The notes: generated by a model not told the origin, from the letters alone. 64,000 nucleotides of DNA from Oceanobacillus sp. FSL K6-2867 (GCF_037963145.1 NZ_CP150144.1:3596001-3660000); one strand, 5' to 3'. Counted from the stretch's first letter, positions 48,404 through 58,127 are shown. Numbers and translations: made by a program.

Positions 48404-49357
48404 ATGAATAATCAAAAATTCCCAAGAGTAGTTGCCATCGGTGGCGGTACCGGCATGCCGGTATTATTAAGAGGACTAAAAGATTTGCCAATCGAGCTTA
48501 CAGCATTAGTAACGGTTGCTGATGATGGAGGCAGCAGCGGCAGGCTGCGAGATGAAATGGCAATACCAGCACCAGGTGATATTCGAAATGTAATTGCAGC
48601 CCTTTCAGATGCTGAGCCAATGCTTCTTGAATTATTCCAGCATCGATTTGCAGAGGGGAATGGCCTTTCTGGTCACTCTTTAGGCAATCTTCTGCTTGCG
48701 GCAATGACGTCTGTTACAGGTAATTTTAATACAGGCATTAAAGAAATATCACGTGTTCTAAATGTAAAAGGAAAGATCTACCCAATATCAAATGAAAACA
48801 TGTCTTTACATGCTGAAATGACGGATGGGACAATTGTCTCTGGGGAATCAAAAATTCCACTTATGAATAAACGCATCAAACGTGTTTTTTTAAGTCCGCA
48901 GCCAATTAAGCCACTTCCAAATGCAGTTAGGGCGATTGAGGCGGCTGATTTAGTCGTTATCTCACCAGGGAGCTTATATACAAGTATTATGCCTAACTTG
49001 ATCATCCCCCAGGTAAAAGAATCACTCAAGACTACGAAAGCAAAGGTTGTTTATGTTTGTAATGTCATGACTCAATTTGGAGAGACCACAGGGTATACAG
49101 CTTCTGATCATGTTCAGGCAATTACGGATCATATTGGTAAAGGTTGTATTGACGCGATTGTCGTACATAATGAACCAATTGAAAAGTCTATTCAAGCAGT
49201 TTATGCAGAAGAAAACGCAGCCCCAGTTATCTATGATACGGAACGGTTAATCGATATGGGACTGGAAATTATTGAAGGGGATATTATCGATCATTCCCAA
49301 GCGACTGTCAGACATGATAATACTAAAATTGCAAAGTTATTATATTCAATATTATAG
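48404..49357 (+). CDS. yvcK: YvcK gluconeogenesis/cell-shape factor
   Basis: 317-residue UDP-sugar-binding protein of the CofD-like family, needed for growth on gluconeogenic carbon sources and for PBP1 placement in B. subtilis. GGGTGMPVLLRGLK and VADDGGSSGRLRDE are the ligand-binding loops, and SPGSLYTSIMPNLI follows. It lies in the conserved rapZ-yvcK-whiA-crh cluster. Confidence 0.94.
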   Translation: MNNQKFPRVVAIGGGTGMPVLLRGLKDLPIELTALVTVADDGGSSGRLRDEMAIPAPGDIRNVIAALSDAEPMLLELFQHRFAEGNGLSGHSLGNLLLAAMTSVTGNFNTGIKEISRVLNVKGKIYPISNENMSLHAEMTDGTIVSGESKIPLMNKRIKRVFLSPQPIKPLPNAVRAIEAADLVVISPGSLYTSIMPNLIIPQVKESLKTTKAKVVYVCNVMTQFGETTGYTASDHVQAITDHIGKGCIDAIVVHNEPIEKSIQAVYAEENAAPVIYDTERLIDMGLEIIEGDIIDHSQATVRHDNTKIAKLLYSIL

Positions 49358-49443
49358 ACGCTGAATAGAAGGACCAGACTTTTTGAACAATCATTACAAA
49401 AAGAATAACTCAGATTTATGAGCAATGGTAAAGGGGGGATCTC

Positions 49444-50394
49444 ATGTCCTTTGCTTCAGAAATTAAAAAGGAATTGACAACAATTGAAGTTGACGAATGC
49501 TGCCAAGTTGCAGAACTGGCAGCATTAATAAGAATGAATGGTGCTGTTTCATTATCAAGATATGGCTATTCACTTGATGTACAAACAGAAAATGCTGCAA
49601 TCGCAAGAAGAATATATACATTAATTAAAGCGAATTATTCGCTCCCAGTAGAGCTGCTCGTCCGTAAAAAAATGAAATTGAAGAAGAATAATGTATATAT
49701 TGTACGGATGAAAGATGATGTGGAGCCCTTTTTGGAGGACTTGGATATTATCCATGAGCCCTATAAGGTTGTTCGTACAATTTCCAAAAAATATTTGGAA
49801 AGCGGATGCTGCCGAAGGTCCTATTTACGCGGTGCGTTTCTTGCAGGAGGTTCAATTAACAATCCAGAAACCTCATCCTACCATCTTGAAATATCTAACT
49901 TCTATCAGGATCATAATGATGCATTATGTGAATTATTGAATGCGTTTGACTTACGTGCCCGTACATTGGAAAGAAAGAACGGATATATTGTTTATATTAA
50001 GGAAGCTGAGAAAATCACGGAGTTTTTAAGCATTATTGGTGCGCATAATGCACTGTTTAAATTTGAGGATGTCCGAATCGTAAGAGATATGCGGAACTCT
50101 GTCAACCGATTAGTTAATTGCGAAACAGCCAATTTAAATAAAACAATAGGAGCGGCATTCAGACAAATTGAAAATATTAAGCTGATAGATAAAACAGTTG
50201 GTTTAGATCAACTGCCTGAGAAATTACAGGAAATTGCCAAGCTTCGTGTCCAGCATGAGGATGTCTCCTTAAAGGAGTTAGGAGAATTAGTAGCAAGTGG
50301 CAAGATTTCCAAATCAGGAGTGAATCATCGATTGAAAAAAATTGATGACTTTGCAGATAAAATACGACGCGGGGAAACAATCTTAAAGAATTAG
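49444..50394 (+). CDS. whiA: WhiA DNA-binding protein
   Basis: 316-residue protein with an N-terminal degenerate LAGLIDADG fold ([25 protein letters not shown] segment near residue 120) and a C-terminal helix-turn-helix ([23 protein letters not shown]). In Bacillus it influences division and chromosome segregation. AAAGGGGGG precedes the ATG. crh follows after about 200 bases. Confidence 0.95.
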   Translation: MSFASEIKKELTTIEVDECCQVAELAALIRMNGAVSLSRYGYSLDVQTENAAIARRIYTLIKANYSLPVELLVRKKMKLKKNNVYIVRMKDDVEPFLEDLDIIHEPYKVVRTISKKYLESGCCRRSYLRGAFLAGGSINNPETSSYHLEISNFYQDHNDALCELLNAFDLRARTLERKNGYIVYIKEAEKITEFLSIIGAHNALFKFEDVRIVRDMRNSVNRLVNCETANLNKTIGAAFRQIENIKLIDKTVGLDQLPEKLQEIAKLRVQHEDVSLKELGELVASGKISKSGVNHRLKKIDDFADKIRRGETILKN

Positions 50395-50489
50395 TAAGTA
50401 AATTAGTACATTCGTTTTGCTATTCGTGTTATAATACTGATAATTCAAAGGATTACCGTTTAATTGAAATAAAGGCAGAAATTTTATAA

Positions 50490-50522
50490 GCAGATAGGAA
50501 AGTATATTACTTTTCTATCTGC
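50490..50522 (+). other. Long hairpin in the whiA-crh gap
   Basis: GCAGATAGGAAAGTA pairs with TACTTTTCTATCTGC (15 bp, one G-U) around a 3-base loop. It is followed by ATAAAAAAG rather than T residues, so a + strand terminator is doubtful; it may protect the end of the upstream transcript. Confidence 0.5.
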
Positions 50523-50560
50523 ATAAAAAAGTGAAAGAAAATTTCTGTCATGTTTTTATA

Positions 50561-50574
50561 TGATAGCGTTTTCT
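50561..50574 (+). promoter_or_regulatory. Candidate cre site upstream of crh
   Basis: TGATAGCGTTTTCT matches TGWNANCGNTNWCA at 13 of 14 positions and ends 7 bases before the crh ribosome binding site. Confidence 0.55.
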
Positions 50575-50595
50575 AAAATGAGGAGGATGGACGAT

Positions 50596-50850
50596 TTGAT
50601 TGAAAGGTCGGTTAAGGTGGAATTGGAGACAGGTTTGCAGGCTAGACCAGCAGCACAATTTGTACAGGAAGCGAATCGCTATTCTGCAAATATATTTCTA
50701 GAGAAAGATGGAAAAAAAGTAAATGCAAAAAGTATAATGGGCCTAATGAGTCTTGCAATTACAAAGGGCGAAGATATTGTATTAATTGGTGATGGCGCTG
50801 ATGAACAGATCGCTGTAGATCATCTCATTTCGTTTGTTGCAAAACCTTAG
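50596..50850 (+). CDS. crh: Crh, catabolite repression HPr-like protein
   Basis: 84-residue HPr paralogue. With the TTG start at 50596 (AGGAGG nine bases upstream), Gln15 in TGLQARPAA takes the place of HPr's active His15, and Ser46 in NAKSIMGLM aligns exactly with the HprK target. It therefore cannot carry PTS phosphate but can be a CcpA corepressor. ATG 50587 is too close to the ribosome binding site. Confidence 0.95.
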   Translation: MIERSVKVELETGLQARPAAQFVQEANRYSANIFLEKDGKKVNAKSIMGLMSLAITKGEDIVLIGDGADEQIAVDHLISFVAKP

Positions 50851-50880
50851 AGGCAGGATTGGAGATAAATGCTATATAAA

Positions 50881-50916
50881 GAGCCTGCGGGAACAAAATA
50901 ATGTTCTCGCAGGCTC
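50881..50916. terminator. Terminator between crh and clpP
   Basis: GAGCCTGCGGGAACA pairs with TGTTCTCGCAGGCTC (one G-U). On the minus strand it is followed by TTTATA, so it serves clpP and perhaps also crh. Confidence 0.85.
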
Positions 50917-50932
50917 AAAAGTTTATTGTTGC

Positions 50933-51523
50933 TTATTTTTCTTCTTTACGCTCTAAAATTTTGTCAATCAAACCATATTCTACAGATGCTTGTGCAGTCA
51001 TAAAGTTATCCCGCTCTGTATCACGCTCAATTACTTCTAATGGTTGACCTGTTTTTTCGGCCATAATTTCATTCATTCTGCGCTTAATTTCAATAATACG
51101 CTTCGCATGAATTTCAATATCTGTTGCCTGTCCTTGAGTTCCACCTAAAGGCTGGTGAATCATAATTTCACTATTAGGCAATGCATAGCGTTTTCCTTTT
51201 TCACCAGCAGTAAGTAAGAACGCACCCATTGATGCTGCCATGCCGATACAAATTGTAGATACATCTGGCTTGATGAAATTCATCGTATCGTAAATTGCCA
51301 TACCAGCTGTAATGGATCCACCCGGTGAGTTAATGTATAATGAAATATCTTTGTCTGGATCTTCTGCTTCAAGGAAAAGCAATTGGGCTACAATCGAGTT
51401 AGCCACATTGTCGTCAATTCCACTTCCTAGTAAAATAATGCGGTCTTTCAGTAAACGTGAGTAAATATCATATGCGCGCTCTCCACGGTTGGTTTGTTCA
51501 ATAACTGTAGGTACTAAATTCAT
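50933..51523 (-). CDS. clpP: ClpP ATP-dependent protease proteolytic subunit
   Basis: 196-residue serine protease forming the tetradecameric chamber used by ClpC, ClpX and ClpE. The catalytic triad is Ser98 (GMAASMGAF), His123 (IMIHQPLGG) and Asp172 (DTERDN). The start at 51523 follows AAAGGAGG; a frame from 51550 extends through that site. A CtsR operator covers its promoter. Confidence 0.98.
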   Translation of the reverse strand: MNLVPTVIEQTNRGERAYDIYSRLLKDRIILLGSGIDDNVANSIVAQLLFLEAEDPDKDISLYINSPGGSITAGMAIYDTMNFIKPDVSTICIGMAASMGAFLLTAGEKGKRYALPNSEIMIHQPLGGTQGQATDIEIHAKRIIEIKRRMNEIMAEKTGQPLEVIERDTERDNFMTAQASVEYGLIDKILERKEEK

Positions 51524-51579
51524 TGTAAATCCTCCTTTAGTCTGTAACATCGTACACCCACTTTTATGGATATAATTTC

Positions 51580-51609
51580 ATAATAGCTGAATGGTCAATA
51601 AAGGTCAAA
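51580..51609 (-). promoter_or_regulatory. clpP promoter with CtsR operator
   Basis: The tandem heptads GGTCAAT-AAA-GGTCAAA (read on + at 51593-51609) match the CtsR consensus. On the minus strand TTGACC (51603-51608), 17 bases, TATTAT (51580-51585) form a SigA promoter inside that operator. Confidence 0.9.
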
Positions 51610-51711
51610 CAAAAAGAAATGTATTTCTTAAAAATCTATACTCCATGATACCCTTATTTTTGCATTATAAACCTTTTTATTAAGTTAAGCATCAATATAG
51701 GGAGTTTGATA

Positions 51712-51763
51712 AATAAAAGCCGAGTAAGAAATTTGCATTTTCATTTCTTACTCGGCTTTTATT
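51712..51763. terminator. Long hairpin between clpP promoter and gbsR
   Basis: Two 21-base arms (51712-51732 and 51743-51763) are perfectly complementary around a 10-base loop. It probably terminates gbsR on the minus strand. Confidence 0.85.
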
Positions 51764-51808
51764 ATATCACTGCTAATTATTAGCTAACTATATAGAATAG
51801 TATGTTGC

Positions 51809-52300
51809 TTAATCTGATTTCATGTTCTTAAAAAGCGTTTCTATTTGAGCATGAAAGGTGATGATTTCATTTAATCGTTCTGTTAGGTTTGTTTGCTCAT
51901 CTAGTGTTAATTCACGGCTGCTTTGTTTTATATAGTAGTTGTTTATTTCTTCCAGGGAACTTTTTTGACGGCGGGCTATGTCGATCCATTTCCTCTGAAA
52001 GGAAGTCATAAATGTTTTAAATAGTTGGGAATCAGCTTGGTATAAGTCTTTTCGTACACCCTTTTTCCATACACGTGTAACAAGGTTTAATTCGGCCAGA
52101 CTTCGGATGTTCGTGCTAATAGATGCTTTGCTTTTTCCTAATGCTTCTGCCATCTCATCTAATGTCAGGGTCTCTTCTGATAAATAAAGATATGCAAACA
52201 ATCTTGCCTCTAAGGTTGTTAATCCAAACAATTCAATTGTCTTTGAGAATTCGATCATGATATTTACTATTATATTATCGTTCGTGTGAAGCTTCTCCAT
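51809..52300 (-). CDS. GbsR/MarR-type regulator of glycine betaine uptake
   Basis: 163-residue winged-helix protein. The helix-turn-helix lies at about residues 48-75 (LTLDEMAEALGKSKASISTN, then LAELNLVTRVWKKG). A C-terminal helical dimerisation part follows. It resembles GbsR/OpuCR, choline-sensing repressors of betaine synthesis and uptake genes. It is divergent from opuA, whose control it likely provides. TAGGAGGATG precedes the ATG. Confidence 0.87.
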   Translation of the reverse strand: MEKLHTNDNIIVNIMIEFSKTIELFGLTTLEARLFAYLYLSEETLTLDEMAEALGKSKASISTNIRSLAELNLVTRVWKKGVRKDLYQADSQLFKTFMTSFQRKWIDIARRQKSSLEEINNYYIKQSSRELTLDEQTNLTERLNEIITFHAQIETLFKNMKSD

Positions 52301-52473
52301 AGCATCCTCCTATACATCCCCAATAAAAGCATACATGAAAATAGCAAGTATTAAAAATATGCTGTTAGGTAGTATTTTGGAGCAAATAAGCGGAAATAAA
52401 CGAATAATCAAGGTGAAGTTCATGCAATTTAAATTGTACGTATAAAACATACAAAAACAACCGAATTTAAAGT

Positions 52474-52502
52474 TTGTGGTTAAAAATTGAAAGGTTTATA
52501 GT
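52474..52502 (+). promoter_or_regulatory. Putative opuA promoter in the gbsR-opuA gap
   Basis: TTGTGG (52474-52479), 17 bases, TATAGT (52497-52502). The 434-base gap also has small inverted repeats near 52613-52660 (CACT/AGTG, TTGGC/GCCAA, and an alternative AGCC/GGCT). No gene is seen. Confidence 0.5.
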
Positions 52503-52734
52503 TATAAAGTGACTAATTGCTGTTCGGGTATAAGTGGCTTTTCTTTTATTGAGAAATATTTCTTTTAAATTACAAATAATGTTATAGGTATCAATAAAAT
52601 ACTGCGCACTTTACGGAGTGAAAGCTTTGGCGAAAAGCCAATTTTCTAATGGCTTCTGACTGGTAGAAAAGTATTAAGACTATTAACGTACGTCATTAAG
52701 TGCAAATGCAAAACTAAAAAAGAGGTGAGAAAGC

Positions 52735-53931
52735 ATGCCAATAATTGAGGCGAAAAATCTATCGAAGGTTTTTGGTAAAAATAAAAAACAAGCATTAAAA
52801 TTATTGGATAAAGGTTTAACAAAAGAACAGATTTTAAAAGAAACTGGTAGTACGGTTGGTGTAAACCGTGCATCTTTTTCGGTTGAAGCCGGTGAAATCT
52901 TTGTCATTATGGGACTTTCCGGGAGTGGTAAATCAACATTAGTCCGCTTGCTTAATCGATTAATTGAACCAACGGAAGGAAATATTTTAATTGATGGCGA
53001 AGATTTATCGAAAATGGATAAGAATTCACTTCGTCAGGTGCGGAGAGAGAAATTAAGCATGGTTTTCCAGCAATTTGCACTGTTTCCGCATCGAACCATA
53101 TTGAAAAATGCAGAATATGGACTTGAAATTCAAAATGTGCCTAAAGAAGAAAGAGAAGAGAGAGCAAAGAAAGCTTTAGAATTAGTTGGATTGGGAGACT
53201 ATATCAATCAAAAGCCTGGCCAGCTTTCAGGAGGAATGCAGCAGCGGGTTGGTCTTGCAAGAGCACTTGCGAACGATCCGAAGGTTCTGTTAATGGATGA
53301 AGCATTCTCTGCATTGGATCCACTTATTCGTAAAGAAATGCAGGATGAATTGATAGATTTACAGTCTACGATGAAAAAGACTATTATATTTATTACCCAT
53401 GATTTAGATGAAGCGCTTCGTCTTGGGGACCGGATAGCATTAATGAAGGATGGTGTCATTGTTCAAATAGGTACACCAGAGGAAATATTAGTTAGTCCTG
53501 CTAACGATTATGTTGAAAAATTCGTTGAAGATGTAGATATCTCTAAAATCTTAACAGCACAGCATATTATGAAACGTCCTGAAACAGTAAATATTGAAAA
53601 GCATGGTCCAAGAGTTGCTTTAGAGCGCATGCGAGAAGAGGGAATATCTAGTATTTTAGTCATCGACAGCAAACGGAATTTAAAAGGGTACGTTACAGCA
53701 GAAGATGCCTCAGAAGCCCGTAAGAAAGACATTAAAGATTTAACAGAGATTATTCGAACGGATATTCCGAAAGTAAATCGTGATACAGCGATGCACGATA
53801 TTTTCAATATTATTTATGATTCTCCAACTCCTGTAGCAGTTGTGAAAGATGAGAAGTTAGAAGGAATCATTGTGCGCGGGGCTGTAATAGCCGCACTGGC
53901 AAGTGATAGTGAGGTGAACTTAGATGCTTAA
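52735..53931 (+). CDS. opuAA: Glycine betaine ABC transporter ATPase
   Basis: 398-residue ATPase of the OpuA osmoprotectant importer. Walker A is GLSGSGKST near residue 62, the signature LSGGMQQR, and Walker [12 protein letters not shown]. Two C-terminal CBS domains (from about residue 275) sense ionic strength or nucleotides. It overlaps opuAB by 8 bases. Whole-operon order is opuAA-opuAB-opuAC. Confidence 0.95.
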   Translation: MPIIEAKNLSKVFGKNKKQALKLLDKGLTKEQILKETGSTVGVNRASFSVEAGEIFVIMGLSGSGKSTLVRLLNRLIEPTEGNILIDGEDLSKMDKNSLRQVRREKLSMVFQQFALFPHRTILKNAEYGLEIQNVPKEEREERAKKALELVGLGDYINQKPGQLSGGMQQRVGLARALANDPKVLLMDEAFSALDPLIRKEMQDELIDLQSTMKKTIIFITHDLDEALRLGDRIALMKDGVIVQIGTPEEILVSPANDYVEKFVEDVDISKILTAQHIMKRPETVNIEKHGPRVALERMREEGISSILVIDSKRNLKGYVTAEDASEARKKDIKDLTEIIRTDIPKVNRDTAMHDIFNIIYDSPTPVAVVKDEKLEGIIVRGAVIAALASDSEVNLDA

Positions 53932-54781
53932 TAATGCATTAGATTTTATACCAGAAATACCGTTATCAGATGCAGCAAAAAATGTAACTGATTTTATAAC
54001 CGATAAATTTTCATTTTTATTTAATCCAGTTAAAGAGCATTTTGGAAGTTTCATGGAATTCATGTCAGAAGACGTGCTAATGAATATTCCTCCAGTAATT
54101 TTTATTCTCGTTATTGCTATTCTGGCATTCTTTATTTCAGGTAAAAAGTTTGGTTTAGCTGTCTTCTCAATTGTCGGTCTTTGGCTAATTTATAATCAAG
54201 GACACTGGGATAACCTGATGAACACAGTAACACTTGTGTTACTGGCAAGTATCTTATCTGTTATTATCGGAGTACCTATTGGCATTTTGATGTCAAAAAG
54301 CAAAACGGCAAATGCAATTATTACGCCGATACTGGATTTCATGCAGACAATGCCTGCATTTGTTTATTTAATTCCAGCTGTTGCATTTTTTGGTATTGGA
54401 ATGGTACCGGGAGTGTTTGCATCTTTAATATTTGCTACTCCTCCTACGGTGAGATTTACGAACCTAGGTATTCGTCAGGTTTCAAAAGACTTAGTAGAGG
54501 CTGCAGATGCATTTGGTAGTACTGGAGCACAAAAATTGTTTAAAGTAGAGCTGCCTATGGCAAAACCAACCATTATGGCTGGAATTAACCAGACCGTTAT
54601 GCTTGCTTTATCAATGGTTGTTATTGCATCCATGATTGGTGCACCAGGATTAGGACGAGAGGTTCTTTCCTCCTTACAACGTGCACAAGTAGGACCAGGT
54701 TTTGTTGCTGGAATCGGCATTGTAATTTTGGCAATTATTATTGATCGCATTACACAAAATATGAATAAGAAAAAAGACTAA
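53924..54781 (+). CDS. opuAB: Glycine betaine ABC transporter permease
   Basis: 285-residue permease with an N-terminal amphipathic part and about seven membrane segments. The EAA loop is [20 protein letters not shown] (about residues 190-210). [21 protein letters not shown] [16 protein letters not shown] is typical of the ProW/OpuAB family. It overlaps opuAA and precedes the binding protein. Confidence 0.95.
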   Translation: MLNNALDFIPEIPLSDAAKNVTDFITDKFSFLFNPVKEHFGSFMEFMSEDVLMNIPPVIFILVIAILAFFISGKKFGLAVFSIVGLWLIYNQGHWDNLMNTVTLVLLASILSVIIGVPIGILMSKSKTANAIITPILDFMQTMPAFVYLIPAVAFFGIGMVPGVFASLIFATPPTVRFTNLGIRQVSKDLVEAADAFGSTGAQKLFKVELPMAKPTIMAGINQTVMLALSMVVIASMIGAPGLGREVLSSLQRAQVGPGFVAGIGIVILAIIIDRITQNMNKKKD

Positions 54782-54846
54782 AACAAGTTGGCATCTTTTC
54801 ATTGAAAAGTTTCCATATATATTAAAAAGAAGGGGAGTCAATAGTG

Positions 54847-55734
54847 ATGTTAAAACTTAACAAAAAAATATTAAGTCTCATTGCTGTACTTTTATTAGCA
54901 TTACTTGCTGCTTGCGGTAATTCAGAATCAGGCAGTGGTTCAGAGGATGCAGTTGTAGATGGTGATGAAATTGAAATAGCGTATGTGGAATGGGATTCAG
55001 AAGTAGCCTCTACTCATGTTGTTGGTAAAGTGTTAGAGGATTTAGGATATGACGTTAGCTTAACCCCGCTTGATAATGCAGTAATGTGGGAAGCAGTTGC
55101 GAGTGGTGAAGCAGATGGAATGGTTTCGGCATGGTTGCCGGGAACACAGGCTGCTCAATATGAAGAATATGGCGACCAAGTTGTTGATCTTGGTGAGAAT
55201 CTTGAAGGAGCGGCAATTGGTTTAGTAGTTCCTAGTTATATGGATGTCGATTCAATCGCAGATTTAACAGATGAAGCAGGAAAGACAATCACTGGTATTG
55301 ATGCTGGTGCAGGTGTTGTGCAAAATGCAGAAGAGGCTTTAGAAGATTATGATAATCTTGATGGTTGGCAAGTTCAAACCTCTTCCAGTGGTGCAATGGC
55401 AACAGCTTTAGGCGAGGCATACAATAATGAAGAAGATATTATTGTTACTGGATGGTCACCACACTGGAAATTCCAAACATATGATTTAAAATATTTAGAA
55501 GACCCTGAAGGTACATTTGGGGAAGCTGAAGTATTGAAAACAATGGTACGTGAGGGATTAGAAGAAGATCTTCCGGAAGCATACCAAGTTCTCGATAATT
55601 TCTACTGGGATTTAGATGACATGGAAGAAGTTATGCTGGCAATTCAGGAAGGTACGAGTCCTGAAGACGCAGCGGCTGATTGGGTGGAAGCAAATCCGGA
55701 TAAAGTAGCTGAATGGACTGAAGGCTTAAAATAA
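54847..55734 (+). CDS. opuAC: Glycine betaine-binding lipoprotein
   Basis: 295-residue extracellular substrate receptor. A signal peptide ends in the lipobox LLAAC near residue 21, so Lgt would acylate it. VEWDSEVASTHVV and MVSAWLPGTQ, plus VTGWSPHWKF, supply Trp residues of the aromatic cage that holds the betaine. The protein is very acidic, as expected in a halotolerant organism. ATG 54847 lies behind AAGGGGAG; GTG 54844 is possible. Confidence 0.95.
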   Translation: MLKLNKKILSLIAVLLLALLAACGNSESGSGSEDAVVDGDEIEIAYVEWDSEVASTHVVGKVLEDLGYDVSLTPLDNAVMWEAVASGEADGMVSAWLPGTQAAQYEEYGDQVVDLGENLEGAAIGLVVPSYMDVDSIADLTDEAGKTITGIDAGAGVVQNAEEALEDYDNLDGWQVQTSSSGAMATALGEAYNNEEDIIVTGWSPHWKFQTYDLKYLEDPEGTFGEAEVLKTMVREGLEEDLPEAYQVLDNFYWDLDDMEEVMLAIQEGTSPEDAAADWVEANPDKVAEWTEGLK

Positions 55735-55745
55735 GTTTGGTATTG

Positions 55746-55776
55746 ACAGACTATCGACTTTCGATAGTCTGTTTTT
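55746..55776 (+). terminator. Intrinsic terminator after opuAC
   Basis: ACAGACTATCGA pairs with TCGATAGTCTGT around CTT, followed by TTTT. Confidence 0.93.
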
Positions 55777-55864
55777 ACCAAATTATCATCTTTTAATAAA
55801 AAAGACTTGTTTCTCTGACGAAGCGGCGTTATAATAGAATATGTGTCAAATTTATAATGTATAT

Positions 55865-55940
55865 GCGCCCATAGCTCAGCTGGATAGAGCACTGGTTTCC
55901 GGTACCAGGTTTGCCGGGGGTTCGAATCCCTCTGGGCGCG
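55865..55940 (+). tRNA. tRNA-Arg (anticodon CCG)
   Basis: A 76-base cloverleaf. Acceptor GCGCCCA pairs with TGGGCGC. The anticodon arm is CTGGT-TTCCGGT-ACCAG, giving CCG, which reads CGG. The T loop is TTCGAAT. The 3' CCA is not encoded. A terminator follows. Confidence 0.96.
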
Positions 55941-55954
55941 CTAAGAGAATAAAC

Positions 55955-55996
55955 AAAGGCAATGGATTTAGAATCACTTAATCCATTGCCTTTTTT
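55955..55996 (+). terminator. Intrinsic terminator after tRNA-Arg
   Basis: AAAGGCAATGGATT pairs with AATCCATTGCCTTT, followed by TTT. Confidence 0.92.
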
Positions 55997-56057
55997 CGTA
56001 GGATTATAGGATGATGGATTAGATTAATTTGCCTTTTGTTGATTATATGTGATATAG

Positions 56058-56315
56058 TTAGCCGTCTGATTTTAAATCTTGCAGCTCGTCTTGCAGCTTT
56101 TGAATTTCCGTCTCTATTGTTTTAAACCTCGCTTCTAATTCTTCTTGAGCTTGCTTTTCTTCTTCTGCTTGAATTCTTGCTTCATCAATAGCTTCTAAAG
56201 CCGCAAAAGTACCAATTAAATCGGCTAACGTTGTTAGTGCTGCTGCAATTAAAGCCAGTTGAAGACTGGAATCTATGGATGTGTCCTGGTTATCGGTATT
56301 AGAGTCATTTTTCAT
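56058..56315 (-). CDS. Unrecognised 85-residue hydrophobic/coiled-coil protein
   Basis: Small gene with AGGAGGGGG five bases before its ATG, so translation is likely. Layout: polar N-terminus (residues 1-15), a hydrophobic Ala/Leu-rich segment (about 17-42, SLQLALIAAALTTLADLIG), then a Glu/Gln-rich coiled coil to the end (TEIQKLQDELQDL). No Cys and no known motif. It lies alone on the minus strand between tRNA-Arg and the sigma-54 activator. Could be a small membrane-associated or assembly protein; function unknown. Confidence 0.72.
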   Translation of the reverse strand: MKNDSNTDNQDTSIDSSLQLALIAAALTTLADLIGTFAALEAIDEARIQAEEEKQAQEELEARFKTIETEIQKLQDELQDLKSDG

Positions 56316-56542
56316 CTAACCCCCTCCTATTATAATCAACCGAGTACTATAAACTATATGTTATTTTTTAAAATTTAATGAGGTCAAAAAGCGTTTAAAT
56401 TACTGAAGCAATATAACGAAAGCAAACGTTGGACGTGGGTATAATTTTAAAGGAACGTGCCCACATGAAACTAAAGGTTATATTCATGGCAGATACATCC
56501 AGCGTGGAATTTGGTATGATAAGAGAGTAACAACCTTTAAGC

Positions 56543-56558
56543 CTTAACAATTGTTAAG
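56543..56558. promoter_or_regulatory. Perfect 16-bp palindrome upstream of the sigma-54 activator
   Basis: CTTAACAATTGTTAAG is fully self-complementary, a typical dimer operator shape. A weak cre-like TGAAAGCGTTGCAC lies at 56582-56595. In this 321-base gap I also see a GTGGG/CCCAC inverted repeat near 56435-56464 and no gene. Confidence 0.45.
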
Positions 56559-56636
56559 CTTAAATGGATAGTCCAGCTTTATGAAAGCGTTGCACTAAAT
56601 GAGATTCAGCAAGAGTCATAGGATAGGGGAGAGCAG

Positions 56637-58031
56637 ATGCTGTTACATAATGCATATAGAGAGGAAATCATCGAAGCTGTTTTTGAGAAAACGAATTTTT
56701 GCTTTGTTGTAGTTGACGAACATGGATTAGTAACTTATCTTAATGAAAACTATTGCAGATTTATCGAGGTTCAATTAAAAGATGTACTTGGCAAGCATGT
56801 TACAGAGGTAATTGAAAATACAAGAATGCATATTGTTGCGCAAACAGGCAAGGAAGAAATTGCAGATCTGCAGTATATTAAAGGAAATCATATGATTGCC
56901 AATCGGATACCAATCTTCTCTGAAGGACGTATCGTTGGCGCAGTTGGAACCGTGCTTTACAGAGATACGAAGGAATGGATGAAAATGAATGCGCATATTA
57001 AAGATTTGCTGCTGCAGATTGAAAACTACCGGAAAAAATTAAGCAATCAAAATGGTGCTGCTTACGCATTGCACGATATTGTTGCCAGTTCGATTAAAAT
57101 GGAAAAAATTAAAGAAAAAATTAAAAAGGTTTCTTCGAGGGATGTTTCTGTTCTATTAAAGGGAGAAAGCGGAACGGGCAAGGAAATGTTTGCGCATAGT
57201 GTCCATCATTTAAGTGAGCGTAGTACAAAACCGTTTATAAAAATAAACTGTGCAGCAATACCCGAGGAATTGCTTGAATCCGAATTATTTGGTTATGCTG
57301 GTGGTGCGTTTACAGGGGCAAAAAAAGATGGGAAACTAGGCAAGTTTCAATTGGCTGATGGTGGGACATTGTTTTTGGATGAAATTGGTGATATGTCGTT
57401 AAATGCACAAGTTAAAATTCTTCGTGTTCTGCAGGAAGGAGAAGTGGAGGTGCTTGGTTCAGAAACGACACAAAAAGTGGATGTGCGAATTATCGCAGCA
57501 ACAAATCAAAATTTAGAGCAGTTAATTGAAGAAAATCGCTTTCGAGCGGATTTATTTTACCGTATCAATGTCGTTCCAATTGAAATACCTCCATTGCGGG
57601 AAAGACCGGAGGATATCCGCGTTCTTGCTAAATTTATGCTTGATAAAATTACAAAGCGCATAGGTAAAAGGGTACACGGAATTCAAACGGAAGTGATGGA
57701 CTTTTTTCAAGCGTATGATTGGCCCGGAAATGTTAGGCAGTTAGAAAATGTTATTGAATCTACTGTATATTTAACAAATACAGATATGATTAAACTAGAT
57801 GATTTACCAGATCAATTAAAATCCGATATATTTTTAACAGGGAAAGGTACCGGCTTAAAAGAGATTGTGGCTGCAGCAGAAAAGCAAGCAATCGATCAAG
57901 CCTTAGACAAAGCAAACGGCGATAAAGTTAAGGCTGCAGCATTATTAAGAATTGGTAAATCTAGTTTTTATGAAAAGCTAAAAAAATACAATTATAAACA
58001 TTCCGGAAATCTGGAATATAATCCAAAATGA
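56637..58031 (+). CDS. Sigma-54-dependent PAS/AAA+ transcription activator
   Basis: 464-residue activator of SigL-type RNA polymerase. A PAS sensor domain is at about residues 10-115, then a short coiled coil. The AAA+ domain has Walker A GESGTGKEM, the sigma-54 contact loop GAFTGAKKDG, and Walker B GGTLFLDEIGD. A Fis-type helix-turn-helix is at the C-terminus (DKVKAAALLRIGKSSFYEKL). It ends about 150 bases before a -24/-12 promoter, so it most likely activates the ketone-body operon. Ligand of the PAS domain is unknown. Confidence 0.93.
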   Translation: MLLHNAYREEIIEAVFEKTNFCFVVVDEHGLVTYLNENYCRFIEVQLKDVLGKHVTEVIENTRMHIVAQTGKEEIADLQYIKGNHMIANRIPIFSEGRIVGAVGTVLYRDTKEWMKMNAHIKDLLLQIENYRKKLSNQNGAAYALHDIVASSIKMEKIKEKIKKVSSRDVSVLLKGESGTGKEMFAHSVHHLSERSTKPFIKINCAAIPEELLESELFGYAGGAFTGAKKDGKLGKFQLADGGTLFLDEIGDMSLNAQVKILRVLQEGEVEVLGSETTQKVDVRIIAATNQNLEQLIEENRFRADLFYRINVVPIEIPPLRERPEDIRVLAKFMLDKITKRIGKRVHGIQTEVMDFFQAYDWPGNVRQLENVIESTVYLTNTDMIKLDDLPDQLKSDIFLTGKGTGLKEIVAAAEKQAIDQALDKANGDKVKAAALLRIGKSSFYEKLKKYNYKHSGNLEYNPK

Positions 58032-58090
58032 TGGAAAGATATCTAAAACAATCAAAAGAAAGGGCTTATCTTGAAAAGGCCACCTGTTTT

Positions 58091-58127
58091 AAACCTTGTT
58101 TTCCGAAAGTCTGGAACAAGGTTTTTT
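58091..58127 (+). terminator. Intrinsic terminator after the sigma-54 activator
   Basis: AAACCTTGTT pairs with AACAAGGTTT, with inner TTCC/GGAA, followed by TTT. Confidence 0.85.

Noticed and set aside
56465..56530. 21-codon frame upstream of the sigma-54 activator
   Set aside because: Ribosome binding site is weak and far, and the frame overlaps an inverted repeat; chance is likelier.
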